DNA of 6,916 bases, from assembly GCA_050996575.1 (NCBI GenBank), contig JBPCRS010000088.1, forward strand, positions 1-6,916. Direction: 5' to 3'. The translations under genes were made by a program, and so were the position numbers. The notes under the pieces are model-generated. The model ran no database searches. It was given only the letters and a program-made list of their open reading frames with translations, and was not told the origin of the DNA. Positions 6,169 to 6,916 of this stretch are shown piece by piece (the first letter of the stretch is position 1; each line of letters opens with the position of its first letter). The stretch is from DASUSH01 sp050996575. GTDB taxonomy: Bacteria > Actinomycetota > Thermoleophilia > Solirubrobacterales > 70-9.

Positions 6169-6178
6169 CGCTTTCCGA

Positions 6179-6718
6179 ATGGCGAAGAAGAAGTCGCGAA
6201 AGCGGCGGCAGCAGAAAGCGCGCGCCAAGGCCGCATCCGAGAGTCCCGGCGACGCGAAGGCCCCAGCCGTCGCGGCGCCGAAGCCTGCCGTGAGCGCGAG
6301 GAGGCGCCGGCGCGAGGATCCTGAAGGGGCTCCGCCGGCGCCCTGGGGCTCGTTCCCGCTGGTCGAGATCGCCGTCCTCGCCGGGATCATCATCCTCGCC
6401 GTCGGCTTCTTCTCGTCCGGTATCCGGCAAGCGATCCTGATCGGCACCGGGCTCGTCCTCTGCTCGGTTGCGGGCCTCGAACTGGCGATCCGCGAGCACC
6501 TCGCGGGCTATCGCTCGCACACGCTCGTCCTCGCCGCCCTTCCTGCGGTCGCCGTCCTTGCCGTGCTCTTCTACCTCGGCCCCGCGGGGCTCGCGCCGAT
6601 ATTCCGGCTGCTGATCGGAGCCCTCGTCTTCGGCGCCTGCATCTGGGGTTTCACCGTCGTCTTTCGCAACCGCTCCGGTGGCCGCACGTTCCGGGTCAAG
6701 GCGCCGCGGCGGCGGTAG
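6179..6718 (+). CDS. Small membrane protein with a highly basic N-terminal tail, function unknown
   Basis: The start is placed at the ATG giving MAKKKSRKRRQQKARAKA. The frame is open to an earlier ATG at 6122, but the 19 extra residues look non-native and that ATG has no ribosome site. The chosen ATG also sits close behind a TAGACC -10-like element. The 179-residue product has a Lys/Arg/Ala-rich cytoplasmic tail (1-50), which could bind nucleic acid or acidic lipid. About four hydrophobic helices follow, near 60-78, 84-104, 114-134 and 139-161, and then a short basic C-terminus ending APRRR. No transporter or enzyme motif is recognisable. By the positive-inside rule both ends should be cytoplasmic. 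It has no obvious operon partner: the preceding gene ends 62 nt upstream and a long leader follows. Confidence 0.72.
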   Translation: MAKKKSRKRRQQKARAKAASESPGDAKAPAVAAPKPAVSARRRRREDPEGAPPAPWGSFPLVEIAVLAGIIILAVGFFSSGIRQAILIGTGLVLCSVAGLELAIREHLAGYRSHTLVLAALPAVAVLAVLFYLGPAGLAPIFRLLIGALVFGACIWGFTVVFRNRSGGRTFRVKAPRRR

Positions 6719-6865
6719 GGGGTGGTGGGACGCCGGCGGGCCGCTGGCGCCGTTTACGCGCCGCAGATGGCGACTTATCGCCGGATAGTGACGGCGGTCT
6801 CAAGCCGCCGCCGCACCACTCGCGAGAGTCAGCCGACAGGCTGACGAACGAAGGAAGGTGCGGAG
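6719..6865 (+). ncRNA. Candidate structured 5' leader RNA of the gene starting at 6866
   Basis: This 147-nt non-coding stretch holds successive hairpins. Helix a is CGCCGGCG/CGCTGGCG (6731-6738 with 6742-6749, 3-nt loop). Helix b is GGCGA-CTTA-TCGCC (6769-6782). Helix c is CGGCGG/CCGCCG (6792-6797 with 6805-6810). Helix d is ACTC-GCGA-GAGT (6818-6829, GNRA loop). Helix e is GTCAGCC-GACA-GGCTGAC (6828-6845). GTGGTG (6722-6727) can pair with CACCAC (6814-6819), closing a multibranch loop around the first three hairpins and competing with helix d. I do not recognise a known riboswitch class. Alternatives are a transcription end of the preceding gene (helix c) plus ordinary 5' UTR structure. Pairings were drawn by eye, not folded. 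Confidence 0.38.
6851..6858 (+). promoter_or_regulatory. Ribosome binding site of the right-edge gene
   Basis: AAGGAAGG lies 7 nt before the ATG at 6866. It is the strongest ribosome site on this strand apart from the one before the ATPase, and it supports that ATG as a true start. It follows helix e directly with 5 nt between. Confidence 0.6.
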
Positions 6866-6916
6866 ATGAAGCTGGGACGCAAGGGCCTGACACAGGCCCA
6901 GCAGGATCGGACCTGG
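6866..6916 (+). CDS. 5' end of an unidentified gene, cut by the window edge
   Basis: Only 17 codons are present, reading MKLGRKGLTQAQQDRTW with no stop before the window ends. The start is well supported by AAGGAAGG 7 nt upstream. The visible N-terminus is basic and polar and has no signal peptide in what can be seen. It is too short to name. Its interest lies in the hairpin-rich leader directly upstream. Confidence 0.55.
   Translation, partial: MKLGRKGLTQAQQDRTW

Noticed and set aside
6122..6178. Earlier in-frame ATG adding MHARLYARSWNQPSRPAFR to the small membrane protein
   Set aside because: No ribosome site precedes it, the added residues look random, and a -10-like TAGACC lies inside this segment, favouring the ATG at 6179.
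6719..6865. A known riboswitch in the right-end leader (c-di-GMP, c-di-AMP, cobalamin, TPP, fluoride, M-box considered)
   Set aside because: None of the conserved core sequences of these classes could be found by eye, so only a generic structured-leader call is made.
6696..6893. 65-codon minus-strand frame across the right-end leader
   Set aside because: It runs through the hairpin-rich leader and the ends of both flanking genes. Its product is Pro/Ser/Ala low complexity with no start signal.
1..6916. CRISPR array, insertion sequence, tRNA or rRNA genes, attachment site
   Set aside because: No regularly spaced direct repeats, transposase or integrase motifs, terminal inverted repeats or tRNA cloverleaf signatures were seen on either strand.

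Overview
The window is GC-rich, almost wholly coding, and every supported gene lies on the + strand. Product types and start signals suggest a high-GC actinobacterium, most likely class Thermoleophilia (Solirubrobacterales-like). The pointers are a YrbE/MlaE permease tail ending in FWGANPRAPIGG, an MlaF/Mkl-type ATPase, an HAE3-type MMPL exporter, and a small protein ending in a WHxRPR...SSGCPLA block. This placement is inferred from remembered family features, not from a search.

Layout: (1) 2-172 is the C-terminus of an MlaE/YrbE-type lipid ABC permease. It is followed after 20 nt by its ATPase (193-1200, TTG start with a clear Shine-Dalgarno). (2) 1201-1336 is a non-coding gap holding an imperfect palindrome with two ACGTAC blocks and a probable leaderless start for the next gene. 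(3) 1337-5493 is a tight three-gene unit: a large two-fold-repeated RND/MMPL exporter (893 aa), a membrane-anchored thioredoxin-fold protein that has lost the first cysteine of its CxxC (255 aa), and a stand-alone B3/B4-domain protein related to phenylalanyl-tRNA synthetase beta (232 aa). The first gap is 12 nt and the second junction is an ATGA overlap. (4) 5583-6116 encodes a conserved-looking soluble protein of unknown function, with its own short leader. (5) 6179-6718 encodes a small membrane protein with a very basic N-terminal tail. (6) 6719-6865 is a non-coding leader dense in hairpins, ahead of a gene that starts at 6866 and runs off the window.

The permease and ATPase probably work together in envelope lipid movement, and the MMPL exporter probably moves a hydrophobic compound or lipid, so the left two thirds reads as an envelope-lipid neighbourhood. 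No Mce/MlaD substrate-binding gene is visible here. The thioredoxin-like protein faces outward next to an exporter whose two outer domains each carry a cysteine pair, which makes a redox link possible but unproven. I do not see a complete new system such as a defence island, CRISPR array or mobile element. The most unusual items are the structured leader at the right end, the GGDC thioredoxin-like protein and the palindrome before the exporter.
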